NCBI GenBank assembly: GCA_022036555.1
Contig: CM039139.1
Span: forward strand, 5,888,132 to 5,952,131
Direction: 5' to 3'
Length of the DNA stretch: 64,000 nucleotides
Origin: Microstegium vimineum
Taxonomy: Eukaryota > Streptophyta > Magnoliopsida > Poales > Poaceae
This document shows, in pieces, positions 12,635 through 22,910 of the stretch (within the stretch, counting starts at the first letter, position 1; every line of letters begins with the position of its first letter). The notes below the pieces were generated by a model. That model was not told the DNA's origin. It worked only from the letters and a program-made list of their open reading frames with translations, and did not search any database. A program made the position numbers and the translations under genes.

Positions 12635-13567
12635 TCACAGGGTCGACTGGGTAGCCGGTGGAGTCGGCTCGGGATCACCCCAATCGACATCGTCCTGCTC
12701 CTCCTCCACAAAGATGTTGGTGTGCAAGTCATCCTTACCTGCAAGCTCAAAGGAAGTCGAAACACAAGGCATAGTCTCATCGAAAGTCACCTCACAAGTC
12801 TCCATCACTCGGTTAGTCTCAAGGTTAAGTACACGATAAGCATGAGAATGTAATGCATAACCAAGAAATATACCATCTGAAGACCGTGACTCAAACTTGT
12901 CCAGCTTACCTCCCTTCTTGAGGATGAAACACTTGCACCCAAACACCCGTAGGTGACTTACCTTGGGTGGTCTCCCAAATCGCAACTCATAAGAAGTCTT
13001 CTTCTTGAAAACTCGGAGAAAAATGCAATTGGAAACATAGCAAGCAGAATTAATCGCTTCGGCCCAATACCTCCTAGGAGTCCTATGCTCATCGAGCATC
13101 GTCCTAGCCATCTCAACAAGGGTCCGATTCTTGCGCTCAACAACACCATTCTGCTGGGGAGTGTAAGGAGAGAAAAACTGGTGGTCGAGACCCAAAGAAG
13201 AGCAAAGAGATGCAAATTGAGCATTCTTGAATTCTATGTCATTGTCACTGCATATCGCTCTCATGGCATGCTTGGGCAGCTCATTTTGCAATCTCAAAAT
13301 CAGATCACGCACATGCAAAAAAGCCTCATCCTTACTCTCCAAAAAGAACACCCAGGAGTATCTCGAGTAGTCATCAACGACTACAACCACATACCACTTC
13401 CCTCCCTCCGACCTAACTCGAGCTGGAGCAACTGTGTCCATGTGTAAGAGCTCGCCGGGTTGTTTGGTCATAATTTCCATCACTGGAGGATGGGAAGCAG
13501 CAACCATCTTGCCATGCCTGCAAGGATGACAAACCAAATCCTTCTCGAACTTTAGCTTTGGCAATCC
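12635..13567 (-). pseudogene. Copia integrase core and C-terminal region
   Basis: The open frame of about 310 codons carries the integrase core with DDE-type residues: D in HMDTV, D in CSDND and E in NGVVERKN. It also has the QQNGVVERKNRTL block and the GKO-type region around RVFGCKCF. The HHCC zinc finger is split from the upstream frame by a TAA at 13568-13570: the two histidines lie upstream (HRILGH) and the two cysteines downstream (CHPC). The residue after the second catalytic Asp-Asn is Asp, where Gly is usual. The frame ends at 12635, before RT. Confidence 0.92.
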
Positions 13568-14035
13568 TTAGATAAGGTCCATCGAGCTAAGCCTTGCAAG
13601 CAAGTCAAAACTCAAATGTCCCAATATCCTATGCCACTTCCAAAGATCAGAAGAAGAACCGACAAGAAGACAATGAGAAGGTCCGGAAGAGATCGAAAAA
13701 TCCGCACGAAAAACCTTACCGAAGGGTAAAATCCGACAAACAAGCTCACCCCAAGAGTCCAAAATCCAAGAAAGATTGGGCTTAAAACTCACCTCAAAAC
13801 CGTCATCAAGGAGTTGCGAAACCGAAAGAAGGTTAAAATGCAAATTCGCAACAAGAGCAACATCCTTGAAGACAAAAGACGAATTGACTCGGATCGACCC
13901 TCGGGACACAACCTTACCTTTACTCTTATCCCCAAATGTGATGTACTCGGTGTGGCGCATGGGGTCGAGGTTGGAGAACCACTTGGCACTTCTGGTCATA
14001 TGGCATGAGCATCCGGAATCCACAAGCCAAGTCTC
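13568..14035 (-). pseudogene. Copia protease and pre-integrase domain
   Basis: The aspartic protease active site reads WLVDSGCSCHMT around 14030-13995. It is followed by the GAG-pre-integrase segment with LSVSQLLDDGF and HRILGH. The frame stops at TAA 13568-13570 inside the integrase zinc finger. The protease is in a different frame from the gag stop at 14056-14058, so gag and pol are not one open frame here. It sits between the gag fragment and integrase as expected for Copia. Confidence 0.9.
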
Positions 14036-14055
14036 CTCCAGTCCTCCTTCCTACA

Positions 14056-14671
14056 TCAATAAAAAGACATAGGGTGAGCAAACGGCGCAACACTGGGGTT
14101 AGTAAACTGAGAAGGATACCAGTGTTGTCCCATTTGCCCAAAGAAAGGGTTAGGAGGCATACCAAACATCCCCCTTCCCATAGGGGGATAGTGATCACCA
14201 CCATAGGAAAAAGGTGGTCCGCTAAAGGTGTGGGGAGTGAAACCACCGCCACGAGGCCCGTAGTCATATGGGTCACGACCGGTACCCCGCCGGGCACGAC
14301 CAACGCGTGGTCTCGCCTCCTGAGGCCTAGCACCTTGAGGCATTGCACCTCTAGGCCTAGTAGTGCACCTCTGAACTTCCGGTTCACGCACCCCAACCGG
14401 TGGGTGGTACATGTCCTGGTTGTTCAACTCAACCTGACGCCTTTCATCTCTCTTCCTCCTATAGCAAAACTCAGCCAAGTGCCCATCCCTCTCACAATAC
14501 ACATAGTGGTACCTCACAGCTCTGTTGGGAGGCACTCTCTTGTTGGGTTGGGTGGATTTTTCTTGCTTAGGAGGGGGATCACTAGAGATGTCGGGCAAGG
14601 TGTCAAGTGGGTTCCGAAGGTGGTTCGGTTTGGGAATCCACACTTGCTTCTGTGGAGTGGTTTTGGGTGGC
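14056..14671 (-). pseudogene. Copia gag C-terminal fragment
   Basis: The minus-strand open frame starts abruptly at the LTR junction at 14671/14672. It has the WIPKPNHLRNPL segment, then a zinc knuckle (CERDGHLAEFC), then a Gly/Pro/Arg-rich tail, ending at TGA 14056-14058. The knuckle should be CX2CX4HX4C, but the first cysteine is a tyrosine (codon TAT), so it is a broken CCHC finger. The N-terminal gag, 5' leader and primer-binding site are absent because foreign LTR sequence begins at 14672. Confidence 0.88.
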
Positions 14672-16443
14672 TGAAAGGTCCTAGATGGCTAGAGGGGGGT
14701 GAATAGCCTAATAAAATTCTACAAATCACTAGAGCAAAAGGTTAGATAGCACTTAAGCGAAGCTTTTTGCTCTAGCTCTACTTGGGGTGCAAAGCCACCT
14801 ATCCAATGCAATTCTAGTTAGCTAAGTGCCTAACAATCAATACCAAGAACCTAAGGCACTTAACACAAGCTAGCAAGAACAACTAAAAAGAAGCTAACTA
14901 GCAAGCTAACTAAACAAGATAAGGAAGAAGTAAATACAAGAGAGGTGGTGATTGTTATACCGATGCTTTGTGATGTATGGATGCCAATGTCGAGATTCAA
15001 TCACAATGAATACCAATGAATAGCCGAGAGACAAGATGACAATTGATTTTTCTCCCGAGGTTCACTTGGTTGCCACCAAGCTAGTCCCCGTTGTGTCGAC
15101 TACTCAAGTGGTGATTCGGTGGCTAATAGGCAATGACAAGCCTAGCCCACTAACTCGGGCGCCACAAGAATCCACCCAAATGAGAGTAACTCAATGACAC
15201 GAGCAATCCACTAGAGTTACCCTTTGGCGCTCCGCATAGGTGGGTACAAGCCCTCTCACAATCGATGAAGCCGGTCACGAACAATCACCAACACGTGCCG
15301 AAGCTTCTCCACAATCGCCAAGCCGTCTAGGTGTTGGCAAACACCAAGAATAACAAGAAATCACGTGGCGATGACGATGACCAAGTGCCACTAAGATGCA
15401 ATGCAATGATCAAAGCACTTGGTTCACTCAAGCTCTCATGAATTAGCAAGCAAAGCAAAGAGAGATGAGTTGGGGGCCTTCTCAAGCAAGCACAAAGAGT
15501 GAGAATGAATGGGAGGTGCAAGAGAGGGCCCTAGGAGCCGGCCAAACCACTTATATAGCAACCCAAACCGAGCTAGCCGTTTTGCCCCTTCACTGCAACT
15601 TTCTGCGTCAGTCCGGACGCAGTCTGAATAGGGGGTCCGGACCATCGCGCACGCGTCCGGACCCTCCTCCATTTGAATCTGCTCGTTGGCGCCTTCTTCT
15701 GGAGCTGACGCGTCACCTCCGGACCCATGCAATAGTAGCGTCCAGACCTCAACAGAGAGGATCCAGAGAGCTCCCGAGCTCCGGACAATAGTCCGGTGTC
15801 CACTGTCCGGATAATACCTTGTGGCCGGATCAAGTTGCAGAGAGGAACAGAGAGCTTCGTGGCTCCGGACTCGCGACCGGAGTCCAACGTCCGGACCATC
15901 TTCAGCGTCCGGACCTCCTGTCCAGAGAGGCCGAGGGCTAGGGTATTCCACCAGACGCATATGCGTTAGTCTAGACCGAGCATCCCTTACGTCCGGATCC
16001 TGTGTCCGGACCGCTTCTCTTTGTCCAAACGAGTTGCTTCTTCTTCTCCAAGTCTTTAAGTGCTAACACCATGTCTTCCAAACCTTGGTTACATGTGTTA
16101 GCCTTTTACAACATATTTTCTTGGATTTAAATATTGTTTGTGTCACTTAGGTTCATTTTATATGAATGCAATGCAAACCTAGTGGCACATGATAACCGCA
16201 ATCGATACGAGTTTTCCCTTCTTGATAGTACGACTATCTATCCTAAATATGATCACACTCTCTATAGTGTCTTGATCACTAAACCAAAAATGGCCCTATG
16301 ATATACCTTTGCCTTGAGCCCATTTTTTTTCTCTTTCTTATTTTTCTTAGTCCATGAAGCACTTGATCAATGTATCATTGTCATCCTTCTAGATCCATGT
16401 GTTAAGGTGAACTACCCTATCTTGATCATACACTTAGTACTCA
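14672..16443. repeat. Foreign solo-type LTR within the Copia element
   Basis: This 1772-bp block begins TGAAAGGTCCTAGATGG and ends CTTAGTACTCA, the TG...CA ends of an LTR. Its left flank is gag of the host element and its right flank is the interior of the host element's LTR, so it replaces all sequence between them. The flanking 5-mers differ (GTGGC at 14667-14671, AGAAA at 16444-16448), so it is not a simple insertion. It is rich in GTCCGGAC-type motifs at 15600-16030 but otherwise does not resemble the host LTR. No coding region. Confidence 0.75.
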
Positions 16444-17665
16444 AGAAATCATCGTTCAATTTGGCTTAAAACAACGGGAGAAGAAGAGATTTGGGGAAAA
16501 GCTCAAGAACGAAGAACTCTGCAAAAAAATCGCCCGATCTACGTACTCGTGAGGTTTGAGGGGAAACCCTTCGGTGCAAAGATGGTCCTCACGATTACGA
16601 ACAACTTGGTTCAAACGGTTTTGCAATAGCTACTCCCTACAAAAAGATTTCATCTTGGGAACAAAGAGGGAGCAAAAGCAAAACGCAAAAAACACAAGCA
16701 AAACGAGAGACACGATCAAGTAATCAAAGTCGTCATGACTTACGGAGGGTAAGGCCTCCGATTCCCACCAAAAACAAAGTGCAAATCCTTACAAAGGTTG
16801 GAGAGGTCAACCTAGGAACCTCATGAACTAGAGAGAGGTTAGAGAGAGAGAGAGGTGGTGCAAATAATTAGGGTTCAAGAGGTGGGATGAGGGATACCCC
16901 TTCACCCCCTACTTATCGGGCTTTGGCTATTTCCCAAAGACCCCCTAGATACATTGAGTGAACTACCTAGCCTAAGCATTGCAGTCCAAGCTCCGGAAAA
17001 TATCTCCCGCATTTTGAATGGACGGCCCCGCTTCCTGCCAGGAGTTGTCGTTGCCTCGACGCAACCTCTAGGATTCCGCCACGTGCCATCCCTGCTTCCT
17101 CGGAAGCTCCGCCCGGGTTTTAAGGCTCAAACCCACGAAACTCGCCACCGGTAGCTTTGGGCTCAACTACCGAACCCCGAGTTTTGAGGCCCAAACTCAG
17201 AAACCGTCCTCCAATGGTTTTGAGGCTCAAACCACCAAACCACTCGACTTGAGCCACCTTGTTCTCGCCCGGTCGGACTCCGAGTCCCATGAGCCTCCGC
17301 TCGACCCGCTCGTCCATCGTCTTGACTCGGTCAACTCGGTCTACCTCCATGTCTTCTCGCGCTCGCCGGTGTCAAGTACTAGCCACCACAGCTAGTCCTC
17401 CGGCGCCATGGTCCCTCAATCCGAGCCTCGCTTCCGCCCTTCACCGCTCTCAGTCCATCGGCACGGCAAGCCTCTACTCGACCTTCTCCACGCCATTGAC
17501 TACTGTCTCCGAGCATAACACCTGCACATCACAGGCCGATAGACAGGCACACATATGCTTTCGCAAGGGTCAGTGTAAAGCCACTCAAACTGAAACGCTC
17601 AAGTGTTGGAGAATCAATCATCACAAAACTAAACATCATGGGCACATATCAATCATGTGTTCGCA
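16444..17665 (-). repeat. 5' LTR of the Copia element, truncated
   Basis: It aligns to 8055-9281 of the other LTR with scattered transitions and small indels and ends GTGTTCGCA at 17665, just before the target duplication GTCTC. About 850 bp of the LTR (the equivalent of 7206-8054) is missing at its inner side, where the foreign LTR abuts it. Confidence 0.9.
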
Positions 17666-17670
17666 GTCTC

Positions 17671-18860
17671 TTTTAAAACATACTAACTAAATCATAAAAG
17701 AAAAAAATATTTGAGTAAAATCTAGGTAGTTTTTCATTAAGAAAAAATGCACACCAAATTTAACATTACACCATGCTCCACCACATATAGATCCTATTTA
17801 GGTATTGCAACATAGGTACCCCTCCATAAATAATTTGATTAATTTGACTCTTAACATATTTGGTACTTAATCTTGAGTATGTATTATTTTCTCTTGGTCA
17901 ATTTTTGGGTTCAATAAAGCAAAAAATGATGAGTAAATAAATAACAGGCGCAATTATGTGTGATAAAACACTAAAAACAAAGTGCGAATAAAAATTGGTC
18001 TTCACTCATCCAAACTTATATTCTTTGATCACTAGTGAACAAAGTCAGAGACCTCTATATTTATTTTAGAAAAAAAATGAAACAACACTATTTGTTTCAT
18101 GCTAGACGAAGTAAGATTTTCTAGATAATTTCTTAAAAAATCTATTTTTTAGATAATTTAGTCAATGTGAAGATGTATTGACTCAGTCTATGGCATGGCA
18201 TGAGTTTCCTGTCCGTTAATCTGACCACCCACCGGACGCCTCATCTCACCTAGATTTTCCACGACACATCTTGCTGAAATCCTCACGCCTCGCTAGTTGG
18301 ATTGGATTTGGAGGTCGCCTCACGTGTCCCTCGCCGGATCGCTCGTCGTCAGACACATGACACACCACCAAGGCCCCCATTACCCCAAGGTCGTTGCAGC
18401 CTTTATTCACGGTCGCCGAGCCGATCGATACAGAGACGTGCTAGCTCTAGGGAGAAGAGAGATCGAGGACACACACATGGATACATACAGGCACACGTCG
18501 ACGCATCAGCAAGGTTGGTGACATGTCGTCTCCTCCAACAAGGATCGCATGCCCGTCCCAGACCGGCCATTGCTTTTGCCGAAGCGTGCACGAGCACGAC
18601 GCGACGCTACGGCACCCGGCGCCGCGCGCGTCGATCTCCCCCTCCCCTCAGACGGCCGTCGGATGGCGAGACAGCGGTCGACACGACACGACACCCAGCG
18701 GCCCAGCCGACTAGGTACTGTAGCATATATCTTGCGGGGCTGAGGATCCTCTGTGCCGGCTACGGAACCGAGGACCCATATACTACTCCTATGCGACTAC
18801 GCGTGCAGTCTGTGCTGCTGCCAGCCCGGGCTGTGTGTGATCTCTCCTCTCCCGTTCGAG
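17671..18860. other. Spacer and upstream region of the endosulfine gene
   Basis: The part 17671-18180 is AT-rich spacer with nothing recognisable. From about 18200 the base composition rises to GC-rich sequence running into the promoter of the gene starting at 19128. The open frames seen here (for example 18302-19054) run through promoter and 5' leader and have no recognisable domain. Confidence 0.5.
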
Positions 18861-18863
18861 CTC

Positions 18864-18870
18864 TATATAA
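18864..18870 (+). promoter_or_regulatory. TATA box of the endosulfine gene
   Basis: TATATAA lies in a GC-rich context about 30 bp upstream of a plausible start site near 18895-18900. This would give a 5' leader of about 230 nt ending at the ATG at 19128. The leader is pyrimidine-rich and has no obvious upstream intron. Confidence 0.65.
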
Positions 18871-19127
18871 ACAGAAACAGGCGTTGCCCCTCTCTGCAGA
18901 CTGCACAGCACACGCGCCTCGGTCCTCCACGCCCCCCGCCGAGCGCCACAAGGTCCTGCTTCAAAGACTGCCCAACGCCCTCCTCCTCTGTCTCTCGTGC
19001 CGAGTGCTTGGTCACCTTCTTCGCTCGTTTCCCTCCTCGATCTTCAGGCACTGAAACCTTTGCAGTGCTCTTCTTTCTTGCAGTTGCAGAGAAGGGAGAC
19101 GGGAGGAGGCGGACGAGAGGGGAAGAG

Positions 19128-21396
19128 ATGGCAGGCTGTGATGGAGCCAAGTCACCGGCGTCCATGGAGGAAGAGGTAATTTGGCGTAATTTCTCTGTGA
19201 TTTGACTTGGTGATTCGTGGCCAAAGAAAAGGAGTCATGATTGATGTCTAGAGGTTGCAGTTCACATGTTTATCGATCCTTCAGTTGTTGCCTGGTTCAC
19301 ATACATTGTATATGCATGCCCTGTTCTGTTCATTCCCCTTACCTGCCTGCCTACTTGGATCAATACTGTCCTGCTTTGATTAGTTTCTGAATTTTAGCCT
19401 CAAAACGAACTTCTTTTTGGAGTTTTTTACATAGATCGATGGAGTTTGGCTTTTGCAGAGAAATGCTTGACTTAGTTTTGATATACTCCAATTATACATC
19501 AAATGACTCAATTTTTAGTGACTTCAGAAAGTTCAGTTCTGAACGCCGGGCTCCTTTAGGAATCGGCTCACTGAACCCCCCAAGATAAAAAGGTCTTCAT
19601 TGCCTTAAAGTGGGGAAAACGACACGCAGCTTAAGGAAACAGGGAACATAGAGGACAATCTGAGGTTTCAGTGTTCGCCCATTTCAAAATTTCAGCTTCT
19701 TTAATTTAACAAAACAAATGTCTTGCCTAGCTTTGCTGCAAACTTTTCATTCATCAGTAAAGAAACTCCATCAGTTTCTGCCCCCACTTTTGATTTGATG
19801 ACGCCATAGAGCTGTTTCCTTGGATGCGCCTTAATTGCGCCTTAACCGAAAATCACCAGGTTTGTAACCACCGAAAGGAAGGTAATTACTCAGCACCTAA
19901 CGCGTGTGTAGATTAAGCCGCACTTATCCTCAGCACTCAGCACCTACTGTACTTAGCAAACCTGCCGTGTCCAACGCATTTAAAGATTCTGCACTATCTT
20001 ACTTGGTACTAATAATACCGCTATAGGTTATGCCTACGAAACGAAACGAAAGGAAACTGCTTTTGTTGACCACGCGCACCAGGGTTATTGTTTAATAATG
20101 GCAGTAAAGGAATGAAATAATGAACGAAAGTAGATTTTACGCAACCTGCAGCTAGCTCTTGGGCCCAAGAATCTATCTATCGACTGAAACTTGAGAGGTT
20201 CTGAGGGACCAAGACGAGATGTGGCCTCGGTCGTGTTTTTTTTTTTTTTTTTTTTTACTGTGAGCTACTACTAGCTGAAGCTGACCCTCTGAGAATCTCA
20301 CTCAGCGCGAGTCAGCTTTGCAACCGCATCTGCATGAATTATGCATGAGCAGCTAGCGAACAGCGCCCGGCCGCTAACAGTTTCTGGAATCCTGTCACTT
20401 TCGTGGCTTTGTTCAGAGATCGCCGTCAGTAGATCGGTCACATGCTTTTGGTGGATCAAAAGCAACCGCATAGATAGCATAGCGCAGAGCGGCATATCCT
20501 TCTCCTTGTCGCGCGAGGGATCGAAAGGGATGCGTGTGTTTTGTCACCGCGGGAAATTATGATTAATCGAGTGGTCAAAAAGGTACGTAGCTTCAGATGC
20601 CTGAAACATGGCTTAGTATGTGTATCATTCACGCCATCATGCCAGTCCACTAGAGAAGCAAGCGTCTGTGTCTGTGCCGGCATCATGGCCCTGACCCCTG
20701 AACAAACGGATAAGCCTTCCTCGCTCCCTTCCCCTACCCGAAAAGGTTCAGTGGTTCGGCACACAGCTTCACAAGTCGGCTGTTTTTTCTTTCTTTCTTT
20801 CTTTCTTTCTTTCTTTTTTGGGAGGCCAGATTGATAATTCGGGTGTTTTCTGGCACTAGTTTATGATGTCTTGAACCATTTTGCAGCCTTGCAGGCATGC
20901 GCGGAGAAGAAGTACGGAGGAATTGCACCCAAGAAGCCTTTGATATCCAAGGTATATCAGCAAAGGGCTATTAGAAGCTCTGATCACTTCCTCTTATAGA
21001 TCTCATTCCTGCGTGCCGTGCTATAATGTAGGACCACGAGCGCGCCTACTTCGATTCTGCAGACTGGGTGCTGGGAAAGGTCAGAGAAGAGAGCAAAATC
21101 CACGCAATTGCACATGTTCAGAGTTCAGACCCTCAGACTAGTGTCTCTAACCGTGTTCCTTTTGGCTTGTATTTTGCAGCAAGCCGCAAACAGCAGCACA
21201 AGGGCCGCTGTCGAGTCTCTGAAGCCCAAGCTGAAGGTCAGTGGCATTGGACCATTGCAACACCCAGTGCAAAATTCATGTGATTTCCCCAGCACTGAGA
21301 CTGAACTTTACTAATGGTCTGTTCCTTCCTCTCACTGTCCAGAGAACGCCTCACCACCAGCTGCCCCCTCGTAAGCCCACCTGCGCTTCCAGTTGA
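19128..21396 (+). CDS. Endosulfine (ENSA/ARPP-19) family protein, 87 aa, five exons
   Basis: Exons 19128-19175, 20895-20951, 21032-21079, 21180-21236 and 21343-21396, all phase 0 with GT...AG introns, join into 87 codons plus TGA at 21394-21396. The product starts MAGCDGAKSPASMEEE. It contains KKYGGIAPKKPLISK, then DHERAYFDSADWVLGK, then a basic segment (SLKPKLK), and ends RTPHHQLPPRKPTCASS. FDSADW corresponds to the FDSGDY site of animal endosulfines, whose serine is phosphorylated by Greatwall so that the protein inhibits PP2A-B55. Plant members are often annotated 'negatively light-regulated protein'. A PP2A-regulatory, cytosolic or nuclear role is inferred from the family. The protein is slightly short for the family. 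Intron 1 is 1719 bp, and a possible 3'-UTR intron lies at 21408-21533. No disabling change is seen. Confidence 0.9.
20236..20256. repeat. Poly(T) tract in intron 1
   Basis: A run of 21 T bases lies inside the first intron of the endosulfine gene. Confidence 0.9.
20783..20819. repeat. (TTTC)n microsatellite in intron 1
   Basis: About eight TTTC units lie 76 bp upstream of the exon 2 acceptor of the endosulfine gene, where the tract adds to the pyrimidine richness before the splice site. The length may be polymorphic. Confidence 0.9.
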
Positions 21397-22344
21397 GGCG
21401 ACGCACGGTAAGCTAGCTAGCTGGGCTCTCCAAGACCCTTCTGAACCTGCACAGCTCACAGCATCAGCAGAGCTATGTGCAAGTGCAAAGAGGCCGGCAA
21501 GACCTGACCGTCCGTCGTTGCGTGTTCGTGCAGGCCGGCCACGCGTTGCAGCTGCTGGAGGGAGAGCTCGGAGGCAAAGGAGGGGAGGATGCATGCCGAC
21601 CTCGGATAAAAGCTTAGCTGGTCCGAAATCGTAGGGACGAATCAGAAATCCGAATCCGAGATGCAATCTGGCCTCATGGCGGTTGCATTGCAGCACCTAT
21701 TGTGTCTGTAACATAAGAACGGATTAATTAATTATCGATTATCTGGATTAAGTTTGGCATGGCACTTGGTATTTGAATGAACTAGATAGAGAAGAGTAGA
21801 CGAAAGATTTTTGCCCAAAAAATGCGGGGTAGAAAATGTTGATTCTCATCAGAAGTTTTGTTTCTTTCTCCACGGGGTTTTGTGGCTTTCTAGGGAAAAG
21901 CCCACCAGTATTTGGACACGGCCCTTCAATGCTTACGCGGGCCGTCGGCTTGTTGGGCTCCTACTGTTTAGGCTCGTGGCCAGCCCATTCACTGTCTCGC
22001 CCTACCGTCTTTCAGCCCAGCTCCTACTATTTCTGCAAGTACAATTATATTTTTTTTCACTAAAAAATAATTTTACGTACTTCCTCCCCAAGGAAAATCA
22101 CGTATTACGCATTACTAAATTCATCCATGAGATACTCAATCTACCATGGTAGAAATACAGTTGCTGTTACTCATTCAGAACCTCAACTAATGACTTCCCC
22201 TACTGTAGCAAACTTCACCCGATTGAGTCTCTACCATGCAGTATAATTTAGAGCCTTAGCTTCTTAATCCCACTGCACAGACAATTGCACTCTGCTGGTT
22301 TATGATTAGTTGAATATGCTCATGTGTGAAATTTATCAATCCCT

Positions 22345-22744
22345 CCATTCTAAATATTCTAAATTATAAGATATTTTAAATTTGTAATTTTTGCTACTCC
22401 CTCCGTTCCTTTTATCCTAAATTATAAGATATTTTAAATTTGTAGTTTTTTTATGTATTTAAATCTAGTATGTGTCTAAATACACATAGCATGCAACGGG
22501 ACGTAGACTCATGACTTTTGCTATACAGTTAGTATCATCTTATCATTTAGTAGAATGGAAGGAATGTACTAGAGTACAACTTACACAATTTATAGTATAT
22601 AATTAGTATTATTGAAAATATCTTTAAATTTACTTTTTTAATAAACTTCTTTTTAGAAATATCAATATTATACATATTTTTCTAACTATCGAGTAAAACT
22701 TGTGACAGAAAATTAAAAACGATAGTTAATTTGAGACACGGGAG
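22345..22744. mobile_element. Stowaway-like MITE with duplicated 5' end
   Basis: The main copy, 22397-22744, starts CTCCCTCCGTTCC after TA (22395-22396) and ends GAGACACGGGAG. The TA on the right has become CA. Just upstream, 22345-22396 repeats its first ~50 bp (CCCTCCATTCTAAAT and TTATAAGATATTTTAAATTT), so a second 5' end or a partial tandem duplication is present. Confidence 0.75.
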
Positions 22745-22789
22745 CAGTGGCGGGGCTGTGCAGCCTCTTATGACCTCATTACTTCATTA

Positions 22790-22910
22790 AGTTCTTATAA
22801 ATTTCACTTATTTCTCCATTAAATATTTATAAAATTCACTCATTTCTCCATTAAATTTCTATAAAATTCACTCATTTCTTCGTTAATCTATAAAATTCAA
22901 TAAAATCTTT
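22790..22910. repeat. About 32-bp tandem repeat, three imperfect copies
   Basis: The unit is ATTTCTCCATTAAAT followed by TTATAAAATTCACTC. Copies begin near 22810 and 22842, with a more degenerate one near 22875. AT-rich, non-coding. Confidence 0.7.

Larger units (their letters stand above)
7201..17670 (-). mobile_element. Sirevirus-like Ty1/Copia retrotransposon with 5-bp target duplication
   Basis: The element occupies 7206-17665 and is flanked by the identical 5-mer GTCTC at 7201-7205 and 17666-17670. Outer termini are TG (7206) and CA (17665). On the minus strand the order is LTR, gag fragment, protease, integrase, reverse transcriptase, RNase H, a 1.5-kb untranslated tail with several polypurine tracts, LTR. 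This domain order defines Copia. The long tail with repeated polypurine tracts and the TCCGGA-rich LTR fit the Sirevirus lineage. The aligned LTR parts differ at about 6 of the first 97 bp. pol carries several stops and frameshifts, and the primer-binding site and N-terminal gag are missing, so it is dead. Confidence 0.93.

Noticed and set aside
15436..15960. A 174-codon minus-strand open frame in the foreign LTR
   Set aside because: It runs through TCCGGA repeats and has no domain. LTRs of this GC type commonly have fortuitous frames.
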